Below, piece by piece: positions 10,470 through 20,643 of a stretch of DNA of 64,000 bases. The stretch's first letter is position 1, and each line of letters begins with the position of its first letter. This stretch comes from Aspidapion aeneum (lineage: Eukaryota; Arthropoda; Insecta; Coleoptera; Brentidae), in the NCBI GenBank assembly GCA_963576565.1, contig CAUYVT010000068.1, forward strand, positions 62,001 to 126,000, given 5' to 3'. The position numbers were made by a program, and so were the translations under genes. A model generated the notes under the pieces. That model saw nothing but the letters and a program-made list of their open reading frames with translations, did no database searches and was not told where the DNA came from.

Positions 10470-11152
10470 TTAATACTTAATATTTATGGTAACATTCGAA
10501 CATTTCTTCACGCCGGGAAAATCAGTTTTATTTTTCACGGTGTTTTCTCCGAGTTTTTCAGCGTTAGTTGTGGTTTTCTTGTCTCCAAATGGACAATGCT
10601 TGTTCTGGTTCTGTGACGACAGATGAGCAGAAGACACTGAAGACTCTATTTTTTTAAACTTCCATTTTATTTCCCATTGGCAACTGAACTGGACTTCCAT
10701 CCACCATGGCGTTTAAGGGCAAACAGATCTGAGCCAGAATTGACTAAAATTGTGGTTGATGAACGCCGAAAATAATATCCCGTGAACCTTTCTGGATTCT
10801 TTAGCAACAAAAACTTGGCGTTTTCTCTAACCAACGTTTTTTCTTAAACATTTTTCGTTTTGATAGTTCAAACAAAAAACCTGCTGTCTTCAGATCGGGA
10901 GGATGAAGAGCACAGTACTTCTTCAAGATAGTTTAAAGGCTTCCTGTAACTGTATAAGATATTGGTACCTTTGTTTTTGTTTTCTCCAGTTTAATCAGCA
11001 TAGCCGTAATCTTTCGTGACTTCTATTTTGAGATAACATAATTTCTCTCTTCGGCACGCTCCAGACAGTCCAACTGCAATCGCCCCCTTGATAAGTAAAT
11101 ATTTATCGTCTAATGGTTTCATCAAAAACCGGCCAAAATCTTCTTCTGTAAG
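10470..11152 (-). pseudogene. Decayed Crypton-like tyrosine recombinase
   Basis: Reading the minus strand from 11152, an open stretch (to 11021) begins LTEEDFGRFLMKPLDD and continues into GLSGACRREKLCYLK. The last resembles the first-arginine box of tyrosine recombinases. After a frameshift, 11001-10875 encodes KLEKTKTKVP and YCALHPPDLKTAGF, with one stop. At about 10740-10680 comes LFALKRHGGWKSSSVA, matching the His/Trp box that precedes the catalytic Tyr. A tail (10700-10470) ends CSNVTINI. I recall these motifs from Crypton-type and related recombinase proteins of insects. The HxxR box was not found, and stops and frameshifts show that the gene is dead. Assignment rests on motifs only. Confidence 0.6.
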
Positions 11153-11441
11153 AATTCAGAACTTCTTTGGGACGTAGTTTTCGGATTTTCGTTTGATTAG
11201 CGCTTTCAACTTCTTAAAACTTCCAAGATCTATGTTTTCAGATCGTGTTCTCCGTGTGCAAAACCCCCTTTTTCAAGACAGTCGTATAAACCGTTTTTTA
11301 ATTAACGGCGAGTTTTGGTTGGACACCATGTAACTAGTAAAATAAAAATAAATATTCAAGATGTACAACTTTTAGTTCATGAAAATATAAAAAGAAAAAA
11401 TTTTCCCAAGGCAAAAATAAAACTCAAGAAGCCGAAACCTC

Positions 11442-14312
11442 TTCTTCTTCTTTAAGTGCCATCTTCGTTCCGAAGGTTGGCAATCATCAAAGCTATACGT
11501 ATCTTAGATACTGCAGATCTAAAAAGTTGATTTGTAGAGCAGCTGAACCACTCTCGTAGGTTACGTAGCCAGGAATGTCGTCTTCTCCCCACGCTTCTCC
11601 TTCCTTGAATTTTACCCTGTATTATGAGTTGTAACAAACTATATTTATCTCCGCGCATGATATGTCCAAGGTATTGCAGTTTGCGTTTCTTTATGGTAAT
11701 AACTACTTCCCTTTCTTTCCCCATTCTCTGCAAAACAGCCTCATTTGTAACTCTTTCTGTCCAGCTTATTCTATGAATCCTTCTGTACAACCACATCTCA
11801 AAGGCATTAAGTCTCCGTATCTCTGTCCTCTTCAAAGTCCAACATTCCATGCCATAAAAGAGCACCGAAAACACATAGCACCGCAACAGTCTAATTTTCA
11901 AGTCTAACGTAAGGTCTCTCCCGCAAAACGCTTGTTTCATCTTCATAAAAGTTGATCTTGCCTGTTCAATTCTACTTTTGATTTCTTCCGAGCAGTCATT
12001 ATTTTGATTTATAATGGTGCCTAGGTATTTATATCTTTCTACTCTCTCAATAGTTTGGTTTCTTAAAACAAGGTTCACATTGGCTTGAGGCTCCTTTGAT
12101 ATAAGCATAAACTTGGTTTTTTAGCGTTCAAGGTCAATCCTTGATCTTCACTAGCTATGGCTACTTTCTCTAGCAAAAACTGCAGATCATCCAAGGAGGT
12201 TGCAATCAAAACTGTGTCGTCAGCATATCTAATGATATTTATTACTCTTCCATTTACTTTTACTCCTTTGCTTTCGTTCTCTAATGCATTTTTTATGATT
12301 TCTTCTGAGTAAATATTGAAGAGCATTGGCGAAAGCACACATCCCTGTCTAACCCCCCGTTTTATTTGTATTGCCGTGGATTGCTGATTGTCGATTTTGA
12401 TAACTGCTTTTTGATTGAAATAGAGTCTTGAAATGATTCTGATGTCTTTGTCATCCAAATTTTTCTCCTTCAGAATGTTGATAAGTTTTTCGTGTTGCAC
12501 TTTATCAAAGGCTTTGTTATAGTCTATGAAGCACACGTACAGTGGTTGATTCATATCCATACAGCGTTGGCCCAGTACATTCACTGCAAACAATGCTTCC
12601 CTCGTGCCAAGTCCGTCTCTAAAGCCGAATTGAGTTTCACTTATGTCTTGTTCTAGTTTTCTGTACGTTCTGTGATGAATAATTTTAAGAAAAGTTTTCA
12701 GAGTGTGGCTCATAAGACTTATTGTACGATAATCGGTGCACTGTCTAGCGTTAGGTTTCTTTGGAAGAGTAACAAATGTTGAGACAAGCCATTCTTCAGG
12801 TATATGCCCCGAATCATACACCGCGTTAAACAAGTCAACCAGAATGTCAATGTGTTCTTCTTCAATGAGTTTAAGAATTTCACTTGGAATTTCATCGGAC
12901 CCTGGGGCTCTACCGTTTTTAAGATTTTTAAGAGTGTATAAAATTTCCTCTTTAGTTATTTCTGGTCCACTGTTTTGAGGCGATTCTTCTTGATCATTTC
13001 TTTCATCATCGAACAAATCTTTAATATAATTTGTCCACGTTCTTATTTTCTCTTCTGTTTCTGTAATAATCTTCCCATCTTCATCTTTTAGAACAGAAAT
13101 TTGCCTTCTTTTTTGACATCCAGTTAATTCCTTTACTTTCTTATGAACTCCAAAGCTATCATGTTTTCTTTGCAATTCCTCTATCTCTTCACATTTTTTC
13201 CGAAAGTATTCCTCTTTTGCTTCTCTGACTTTGGCTCGAATTTCTCTTTGTAGACTTTTGTATGCCTCGGTGTTGTTTTTAGCTATTCGTCTTTTTTCCA
13301 TCAACTGAAGGATATTGGTAGTCATCCATTCATGCTTTGCCTCTGGATGTTTTATAAGGATCTCCTTACATGGCTCTAATATCGCTCGTTTAATGTTGCG
13401 CCATTTTCCATTCACATCTTCTAGGTGTATGTCATTTTTACATTGTTTTATGTTTTCATTAATTTTACTTTTCAGTTCTTGGTTTATGTCAGGGTTTTTC
13501 AAAAGAGATGTATTCAGTTGATTCGATTTGGGTTTATTTGGACATTTTTTCAGCTTTATTTTGACGTTAGCTATGAGGGGATTGTGATCTGAAGAGATAT
13601 CAGCTCCTGGATATGTTTTAACCGATGTTATGCTGTTTCTGTATCGGTAATTGATCAGAATATAGTCAATCTGGTTTCTAACGATGTTATCCTTTTTATC
13701 CTGGGGTGATTTCCATGTATAAAGGCGGCGATTTGGTAGTCGAAAGAAGGTATTTGTTACCACTAGGTCGTTTTCTTGGCTGAACTCTAAGAGCCTATCT
13801 CCTCTTTCATTTCTAGTTCCTAATCCGTATTCACCAATATATTTTTCGAATTTTCCCTTTCCGATCTTCGCATTGAAATCTCCCAGGACCAATGTAACAT
13901 CTCTATTTTTCAAGGATCTTAGTACGTTATTAACTTCTCCATAGAATGCTTCAATCTCATCGTCAGATTTATCTGCAGTTGGCGCGTAGATTTGAACTAA
14001 ATTTAATTTACAGTTTAGCATATGCAGTTGTAATAACATAATACGGTCTGATATAGGGGAGAAATTCAAGACTGATTTATTGATCTCTTTGGACACTATA
14101 ATTGCTACACCATATCTATGGTGATTTTCTTTATTTCCAGAGTAATATATATACCCATTAGTTGTAGCGTGTTGTCCTGAATCTGCCCACCTTGTGTCGC
14201 TGAGGCCTAAGATGTCTAATTTCAGTATTTTCATTTCTTTTTCGACATTATGTATTTTCCCGGCTTCGTAAATACTCCTGGTATTCCAGGTACCAATTCT
14301 CATAGCTGACCT
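11442..14312 (-). mobile_element. RTE-like non-LTR retrotransposon, near intact, with 10-bp TSD
   Basis: The element is flanked by CCGAAACCTC at 11432-11441 and 14313-14322. In minus orientation it starts AGGTCAGCTATGAGA, with the ATG only 9 nt in, and ends in an (AAG)n-like tail rather than poly(A), as RTE elements often do. A single endonuclease-reverse transcriptase frame fills it, interrupted once near 12115. At 2.87 kb it is short for a complete copy, so slight 5' truncation is possible. It sits inside dispersed repeat R copy B. Confidence 0.88.
11452..14303 (-). pseudogene. RTE-like endonuclease-reverse transcriptase, one frameshift
   Basis: The protein nicks DNA and reverse-transcribes the element RNA. 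The N-terminal APE-type endonuclease (residues 1 to about 245) shows GTWNTRSI, LGDFNAK and SSDHNPL. The usual catalytic Glu position reads SDTRW, so Asp stands where Glu is expected. A Lys/Glu-rich linker follows, then the reverse transcriptase: GRAPGSDEIP (about 465), FGFRDG, FIDYNKAFDKV, RGVRQGCVLSP and the active site YADD (about residue 697). The first frame runs 14303-12075. The C-terminal part (to 11452) is in another frame, with YLGTI, an FYGMECWT motif and LQYLGHIMRG. The junction near 12115 lies on a six-A run and is one A short. Apart from this the gene is open, which argues for a young copy. Confidence 0.88.
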
Positions 14313-14498
14313 CCGAAACCTCTAGAAACATGCTATAAAATTTCCTTGAATTTTAGAAAAGAATAGAAATGGGATATTTTTCATGGCCTACTATCTGTTT
14401 TTGCAACGTGTTTGAAAATTATTTGCTCGCGGTATTATCAGTCGCGTAGCAGAAAACGTTCCCCTGCAAAGAGAGGGGGTTGGACCTTGCATTACACG

Positions 14499-14658
14499 AA
14501 TGATTACACAAACAGATATGCAACCCCACAAAATTAATAACAGCAGCGGACAGTTGGCTCTGCCGTATTTCAGGTGGCTCCAATACTGACACGGCAAAGC
14601 CATCTGTCCGCTGCTGCTATTAAGTTTTTTAGGTTGAATATCTATTTGTGTAATCATT
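14499..14658. repeat. Palindromic MITE inside repeat R copy B
   Basis: Arms 14499-14566 and 14591-14658 are reverse complements over 68 bp with few mismatches (left AATGATTACACAAACAGATA, right ending in its complement TGTGTAATCATT; inner AGCAGCGGACAG / CTGTCCGCTGCTG). The intervening 24 nt are unpaired. It interrupts the repeat that is continuous at about 9495-9515 in copy A. Confidence 0.75.
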
Positions 14659-15310
14659 GTTTTTTTTAATGTATTTTTCCTTGAAAATGCGTTAGGAGTG
14701 GCGGGATGGTTCTAAAATCCTTTTTTTGCGCTACGTAATTTAAGAACGATCTTTACGGAATTGCAGTTTATGCATTCCCCTTTTTTTCACAAGACGTGCT
14801 TAAGACCACACGGTAGAAGTGTAAACTTCAACAAGGCGAAATTAATAATACTGGCCTTCATATGCATTATCATATCGCTCGCTGAATGTTCCTCCGACTC
14901 GAGCCGACTTTCCCCAAATGAGCGTTACATAGCCGAGCCTGACGGCTCAGTTTAATTCACTGGCCACAAAAACTGCTAAACGCGCCTAAAGAAGTTTACA
15001 CTTCAAAAATAAGTTTTATTTCAAGCAAGTTCGGTTCAGCTCGGTCCGGTTCACATGCTCAACAGGTGATTAGTCATAGCTAAAAGCATCTTTGTCGTAC
15101 AAAGCAAAAACCTAGTAATTCGCAAAAGTGCACTATTGGGATATTGCTATCAAAGTTCTTTTTACATATGGTAATAACGGAGAAGAAAAGCTCAAAAGTT
15201 TTTGATTTTCTCTGCATTAGAGGCCCTCGTACAATGGAGCGAAGCGGGTATTTTTTGTAACATGTAGCATTAACCCACTAATAGTCCAGTCAACGTGTGG
15301 GTTGTAGGAC

Positions 15311-17451
15311 AGGGGTAGAATTTTCCTCTCCAAGCATAGTTTTAGGACATTAACATTTGAAAAGTCCCCACCCTTCCGCTTCAGTGGCGGAGAAGGGTGA
15401 AAAGGTGCAATTTTTCGATTTTTTGCCCATAACTCGATTACGACGCGTACGTTGTACAAAATTTTATTAAGGAGCATTAAAATACCTACAAACATATTTT
15501 TCTCCCATATTTTTTATCAAACTGTAACGTGTCATTTTTACGTTTAAGGCAACGTTACATATTTGTTTATTTAGGTAAATAATCAAGGCTCTTCGACTCG
15601 TCTTTCTGTACACAAATTAAGGGTATTTTATAGATTTAGGTTTGGAGGTTATATAGTGTCCAGAAAGTTACCTGAAAGTTAAAGGAGGCATTCCATCGAA
15701 TTACTGTGGACACTGCGCACATCGTATTATTTGGGCATTCTAATCGGAATTTGAGATCACAGGTTTCGGGAAAAATCACATTAAAACTTTTGATTGTTAT
15801 CTGCAAAATTTCATAAATTTCTTTGACGTTCATGAAAATAAACAGCTGTTCTGCTGGGGAATGGCGGCGTTGCCGCATCACAAATGATTTCAGTAACAGG
15901 AAGGAAACATTTAGATGAACATTCCATTCGCTTATGTTTATTTTGGAGGATATTGGCCCACTTTGATATTTTTATTAATTTGATAAGGAGAAGATAAAAT
16001 AAATACGAGTTATTCACTTTTGTAAATGGGAGATAAACGAGGAATAAAAACCAGGACTAAAAGAATAAACAAAATCGTATTTTTATATTATATAAATTTA
16101 TATATAATCATAGTTAAATAAAGTTAATAACTAACTCAGTCGGATCGAAGGGTTCTGTAGGGCTAGCCAGTGGGGAGCAAACTTAACATCTGAACACTCT
16201 TAGGCCGGGTTTGAGCAGTAGTTCAATGTGTATTTTAGGTTCAAGTTCAGAAACAACTTTATTAATGTAGAAATGTTTTACAAAAATGGCGTCAAACCAT
16301 ATGAATCTTAGAGAAAACATATATAAAGAGCAAAGGAAACTTTTGACTAAAACTGTAACTAAAATACAACTAAATTCTACACTTAGTATAGCTTTACTCA
16401 TATGGGAATTGGTTGAGTGTTCGAATATTCCTGGGTTTGCTGCATGCTCTGATCTCCAGTAATTGAATTTACAGTTGATGGTTTCAATGCTGAGCTTCTT
16501 ATAGTCCGGCTGGTTATTTTCCTCCTACTTGCTATGCTGGCAGGGGTCCGGTAGGCAAATGTTCGGTCTATGTATGGAGGGTGTCTCGATGTCCTTGTTA
16601 TAAAAATTTCAACCGTGGAAATAGATCCGACAACACCTCAATGTGCGTTTTACGTATTTTCGATATCCCCTTGGTCGGTGCTGCCCCCTGTAGACCGGTA
16701 CGGCAGTATTAATGTATTTCCTCATTGGTTAGTTTGAAAACCGTGGGTTTTTTTCTCCAGTCTCGCAAACCGGAGTTAGTGATTTTTTGGCGAGAGCATT
16801 TTTTTATAAATGCATTTGCTTTCTTATTTGAATTTAACCGGGAAAATTTGGTTGGTACTTTGTGTATTGTCCCCACCAGATCTACGAACGGTTTCCGGCA
16901 ACTTAATTTTTTTGTGTTCTGACAAAGTGTCTTGTCTCTTTCCTAAAGAATTTTGGCAGGGCTGGTGGCCGTCTATTCGTGTCGCCATTGTTTTTGTGCT
17001 TATTGGCACCTAATGGCACTGCAGTAGTTGCAGATTATACCAAAGACGGTATAACTGTGAGCCGTCGTGTTTAGGTGAATATAAGTGACGCTCACACCCT
17101 CTGAGAGGGATTTAAGGCAGCCTACGCCATTTCTACGGGAAATAAGAGCGGTAAGTTCGATTTTTTTTATTATTTTTTTTTGAATTCTTCAAGACAATAT
17201 TTGCCTCCCAAATTGTAATTGTTTTTCGTGTGAAATGTAATTTTACTACAGCAGACGTGTGGAATTTTTGGAGTTTTTTTTATATTTTTTTTAACCACGT
17301 TTTGGATAAAAACTATATATTGTTTTTTCCTTTGGTTACAGCCCGTCCATTCCATCGACGGGACAGTTTTGCTGGTGGAACGAGGTTCGAGCCAGTTGTA
17401 ACCCTGGGAAATGTACGTTAGGATTATTTTAGTTCATCTGTTTAAATCTGC
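15311..17451. other. Non-coding region, no gene recognised
   Basis: Short open frames here lack recognisable domains. Base composition is more balanced at 16440-17150 than in the surroundings. A GTAAGT at 17151 and a pyrimidine-rich tract ending TTACAG at 17341 would make a plausible 191-bp spliceosomal intron, but the flanking exons encode nothing I can recognise. Function is unknown. Confidence 0.35.
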
Positions 17452-18795
17452 TTTATTTTATTGAGTCGACATGGGGTTCTCGATTTAAGTTACTCGGTGT
17501 AGGGGAACTTTGTGCAAAATAGACGAATTCCAGGAAACTGAAACATTTGATTTTCCACAGGGTTTTACGCTCGGGCAAGATCCAACCACATTTTTGGACC
17601 TTGTGCTGTCCTAGCGTCATGTGCTAGGTGATCACCAGGGGAGGCGCGAGCAGGACAGAGACCCGGAGTTGCAGGGAAGATGTTTGAAAGCTTCCAGGTT
17701 TACACAATAACACATTCTTATTTACTCATACAAGAATCCAGGACCAAGGTAGGAGCAAGCTTGAGATATAATTTTTTTTCATATAATTTTCCATATAATT
17801 TTTTTCGTTAAGTACAACTTTTGCATTTCTTGTAAACGCAAGATAAGGTATGACGTCATAACCACAATTTTGCGGCGTATTTACTGCATTGATTTGTTTC
17901 CTTCATTTCACATAGGTAAGATAAGTTTCCTGTCAAATTTAAAGTGCCTTGCTACTTTGGCCCGAACTTGTTTAATTTTTTTTGCATATTTCATGTCTCC
18001 TGTATTTTTTCCAGTTTTACCTGTAAAATAAACAAAATGAACTAAATCTTTGTGTTATTTGTACAATCCAATGTGAACCAATTTTGCAGAGACAAAAGAG
18101 GGATGAGGCTATATTTTTTTGCGGTTTCCTTACATTGTTTTACCTCATGGGGTGGATCTCGGACTGTCTCATTCTTCCCAACGTAGAATGATGACAGCAG
18201 ATATTTGGTCCAGATCTCCCCTATGACGGAATAATTTTGGAAGTATATTTTTTTTTACAATCATTTATATGACTGAGTCTCACACTACGGACTCAGATGT
18301 AGGTACACTATGACCTGTTAAAGGAGTCCATCTACCTGTAACGTGCCTCTAGTTTTGTCATCTTAATTCAATCTTTTACAATTTTATTTTGTCGATTAGT
18401 CAATTTTTTTGGTTTTTTTTTAATTACACAAATACTCTGGAAGCCTCGGAAGTAGGTAGAGTTTCATTGTTTGGCTACAACGTTTGAGTGGAACTGTATT
18501 TTATTTAAGATCTTCTTTGTAAAACATTGATATTAAAACACTGTGGCGCACTTAAAATTTTCTTATTTCTGAACCCCCCCTTCTCCACTGAATAAAAGTT
18601 ACCGGGCATATCAATGTTTTACCTAGCTGGAAAATACAGTTCTGCTTCCAGATATTTGTTTAGTTACTCAGTAATTTGATTTTAGTGTCACAAATTGGCA
18701 CAGCGTTATTGTTCTATTTACAGTGTCACAAAATGGCGGCAACGTCTTTTAGGTTGCCACAAATGTCACCCAATGCATTTTAATTGGCCACAATT
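17452..18795 (+). repeat. 1.3-kb dispersed repeat, copy 1 (partner 45926-47220); possible LTR
   Basis: Direct repeat of 45926-47220, with shared blocks such as TTCTCGATTTAAGTTACTCG, GCGTCATGTGCTAGGTGATC and CACTATGACCTGTTAAAGG. One 30-bp indel is visible near 17905-17935. Copy 1 ends in a long palindrome next to a tRNA-Lys-type primer-binding sequence, so the unit may be an LTR whose 3' end is ...CACAAT. No LTR partner of the normal arrangement is present here, so LTR identity is an inference. Confidence 0.65.
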
Positions 18796-19004
18796 TCGGG
18801 CCCCACGTTGGGCGCCAATTGTGACCAATTAAAATGCGTTGGGTGACATTTGTGGCAACCTAAAAGACGTTGCCGCCATTTTGTGACACTGTAAATAGAA
18901 CAATAACGCTGTGCCAATTTGTGACACTAAAATCAAATTACTGAGTAACTAAACAAATATCTGGAAGCAGAAATGTATTTTCCAGCTAGGTAAAACATTG
19001 ATAT
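18608..19004. repeat. 397-bp palindrome centred on a tRNA-Lys primer-binding-site sequence
   Basis: Arms 18608-18795 and 18817-19004 are reverse complements over 188 bp with about three mismatches by eye and no net indel. The 21-nt centre holds GCCCCACGTTGGGCGCCA (18800-18817). Read on the minus strand this is TGGCGCCCAACGTGGGGC, which matches the complement of the 3' end of insect tRNA-Lys. Each arm is the end of the 1.3-kb repeat, so two repeat ends face each other across one primer-binding site. Confidence 0.85.
18800..18817 (-). promoter_or_regulatory. Primer-binding-site-like sequence (tRNA-Lys)
   Basis: The minus strand reads TGGCGCCCAACGTGGGGC, the usual PBS form for LTR elements primed by tRNA-Lys, preceded by ...GGTCACAAT of the right arm. 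It serves the minus-oriented right arm; the left arm has it in the wrong orientation. Confidence 0.75.
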
Positions 19005-19033
19005 TAATCCCCCCCAACTTCATATTTTCATCA

Positions 19034-19095
19034 ATGTTTTAACCGAACCGAAACGAACCGAACCGAACCGAACCGAACCGAACCGAAGCGAACCA
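19034..19095. repeat. (CGAAC)n microsatellite
   Basis: About eleven copies of the pentamer AACCG/CGAAC with a few substitutions follow the palindrome directly. The same pentamer appears briefly at 31741-31755. Confidence 0.85.
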
Positions 19096-20038
19096 GACAT
19101 GGTCTTTTTAGTTTTAAATATATGACAGAAGTAGTGTGGTTTTTTTTAACAATTTTTTTTTCAGGTTGCCTACTACTAATATGTTATTATTTCCTGCTTG
19201 TAATAAGATTTGTTTCACCGATTATTTTTTAGTGCAGTCAATTTATTTAGGTCAACAAGTTATTTTTTTGATGATTTTAATTTTTTGTGGGATATCACTA
19301 CTTGGAAATTGGAATTTCTTTACAGGCCATCACACAAATTTTTCTTGGCTAGGTTGTTTTAAAGTAAATATAGCTTAACAGCTGGTAACTTTGTTTAGTT
19401 GAAAGTATTAATTAGTAATTAAAGAAAAGGAAAATGAGTTTATTTTGCTTTGTCATTTTCTTTTCTTGTTTTTTTGGTGGTAACTGTTGATGACAATTAA
19501 GATCTTACGTCACTCAGTTACATCGGGTCAGAGGAGGGTACTACTACTACTATTTAATTTCGGCTCGGAACTTTAGGAAACACAAGGCTAAAATTCCTAG
19601 AGCAGCACATTGGCTGAAGATCAACGCCAGAGGTCCAGTTAACATTTTTTTTGGGTATTTTTGTTGGGGGAGTTTTTTTTTAGGTCTTTGGTTGCCAGTT
19701 TAGTTGTTTAGTGGTGTTTTCCTGACTGGTCAAATTTTTTTTGGTAGAAAATACAGCGTTGGGCTTTGGAGTGCATTTTTTTTTAAAATGACCTACGGGT
19801 ATTTCTATCAATTAAAGTTTTTCTGGTTCACAATTACTTTTTTCTGTATTTTTTTTTCTGCGTTTAGGTCATAGCTTGGTCATGGCCAATGGAGAGCAAA
19901 CATTTATGTTTGAGCCTTGAGAAGTTTTGCCTGCTCCGGTTTGAATACAGAGAAAATGAATTTAAAGCCCAACTAGATATAATACCACAAAAGAAATGTT
20001 TAACTGAGACAGATATAGATATAAGTTTTTTGATTTTT
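19096..20038. other. T-rich non-coding region
   Basis: The + strand is markedly rich in T, with many runs of 7-10 T. The open frame at 19136-19378 consists largely of hydrophobic codons produced by this bias and matches nothing I know. No gene is supported. Confidence 0.4.
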
Positions 20039-20643
20039 AGCTCACACATATACTATACTATAGTAGTGTGAGCTATGGTGATCCTAATTTTTTCGAGAAA
20101 AAAAAGTTGCTCCGATTTCAAAAATTTTTATATATCTTTGCGTTTCAGATGATTTTGAAACATTTTTGTTGCGCCGTCTGTCTGTCTGTCTGTCTGTCTG
20201 TCTGTATGTCTGTCTGTCTGTCTGTATGTCTGTCTGTAACGACCAACGCGCATAACTCAAAAACCGCTTCGCTGATTTTAATGAAATTTGGTACCCAGGC
20301 TGGGTCTTGGGTCGAGATGGTCCCATTTAAAAATGAACAAAATCCACTAAACACAAACCAAATAAAAGGGTGGGGGTATATTTCAAAAATTAGAGTTTAA
20401 GTAAAATATGGCGTGTGTGATATCAAACGAAAGGTAATTGAGTCCGGAGTTTAACAAAATACATTTTAGTTTTTGTTTTTTTTAAGGGTGGGGGTAGATT
20501 TCAAAAATTTGAGTTTAAGTCAAAACATGGCTTGTGTGTCATCAAACAAAAGGTAATTTAGTCTGGAGTTGAATAAAATATATTTCAGTTTTTAGTTATA
20601 TTAGCTCACACGTACACTATAACTATAGTACCTAGTGTGAGCT
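20039..20643. mobile_element. Hairpin-ended non-autonomous repeat with (TCTG)n core, copy 1
   Basis: Both ends are small hairpins: 20039-20074 (AGCTCACAC ... GTGTGAGCT) and 20603-20643 (AGCTCACAC ... GTGTGAGCT). The interior has a (TCTG)n tract at about 20175-20238, AACTCAAAAACCGCTTCG, AAATTTGGTACCCAGGC, and two internal copies of a block with GGGTGGGGGTA...TTTCAAAAAT...GAGTTTAAGT. A related copy lies reversed at about 30530-30991. It encodes no protein. Confidence 0.75.
20175..20238 (+). repeat. (TCTG)n microsatellite
   Basis: About fifteen TCTG units, interrupted by two TATG variants, inside the hairpin-ended repeat. The (CAGA) complement appears only as a short remnant in the reversed copy near 30942-30949. 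Confidence 0.9.

Larger units (their letters stand above)
10170..15310. repeat. Dispersed repeat family R, copy B, interrupted by three insertions
   Basis: Pieces of copy B lie at about 10170-10261, 11336-11441, 14313-14498 and 14659-15310, in the order of copy A (8974-9960). The gaps are filled by the Crypton-like relic segment (about 10262-11335), the RTE-like element (11442-14312, with a 10-bp TSD) and a palindromic MITE (14499-14658). Removing the insertions restores copy-A-like continuity, for example AAACCTC|TAGAAACATG across the RTE site. Confidence 0.7.

Noticed and set aside
17380..17405. GGTTCGAGCC as a tRNA B-box
   Set aside because: No A-box or cloverleaf can be drawn from the flanking sequence.
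18800..18817. tRNA-Lys gene fragment
   Set aside because: Only the 3'-terminal 18 nt match; no D or anticodon arm is present and the placement between LTR-like arms fits a primer-binding site.
20068..20400. Frames with repeated Ser-Val-Cys-Leu or Thr-Asp-Arg-Gln units
   Set aside because: They translate the (TCTG)n microsatellite inside a non-coding repeat.
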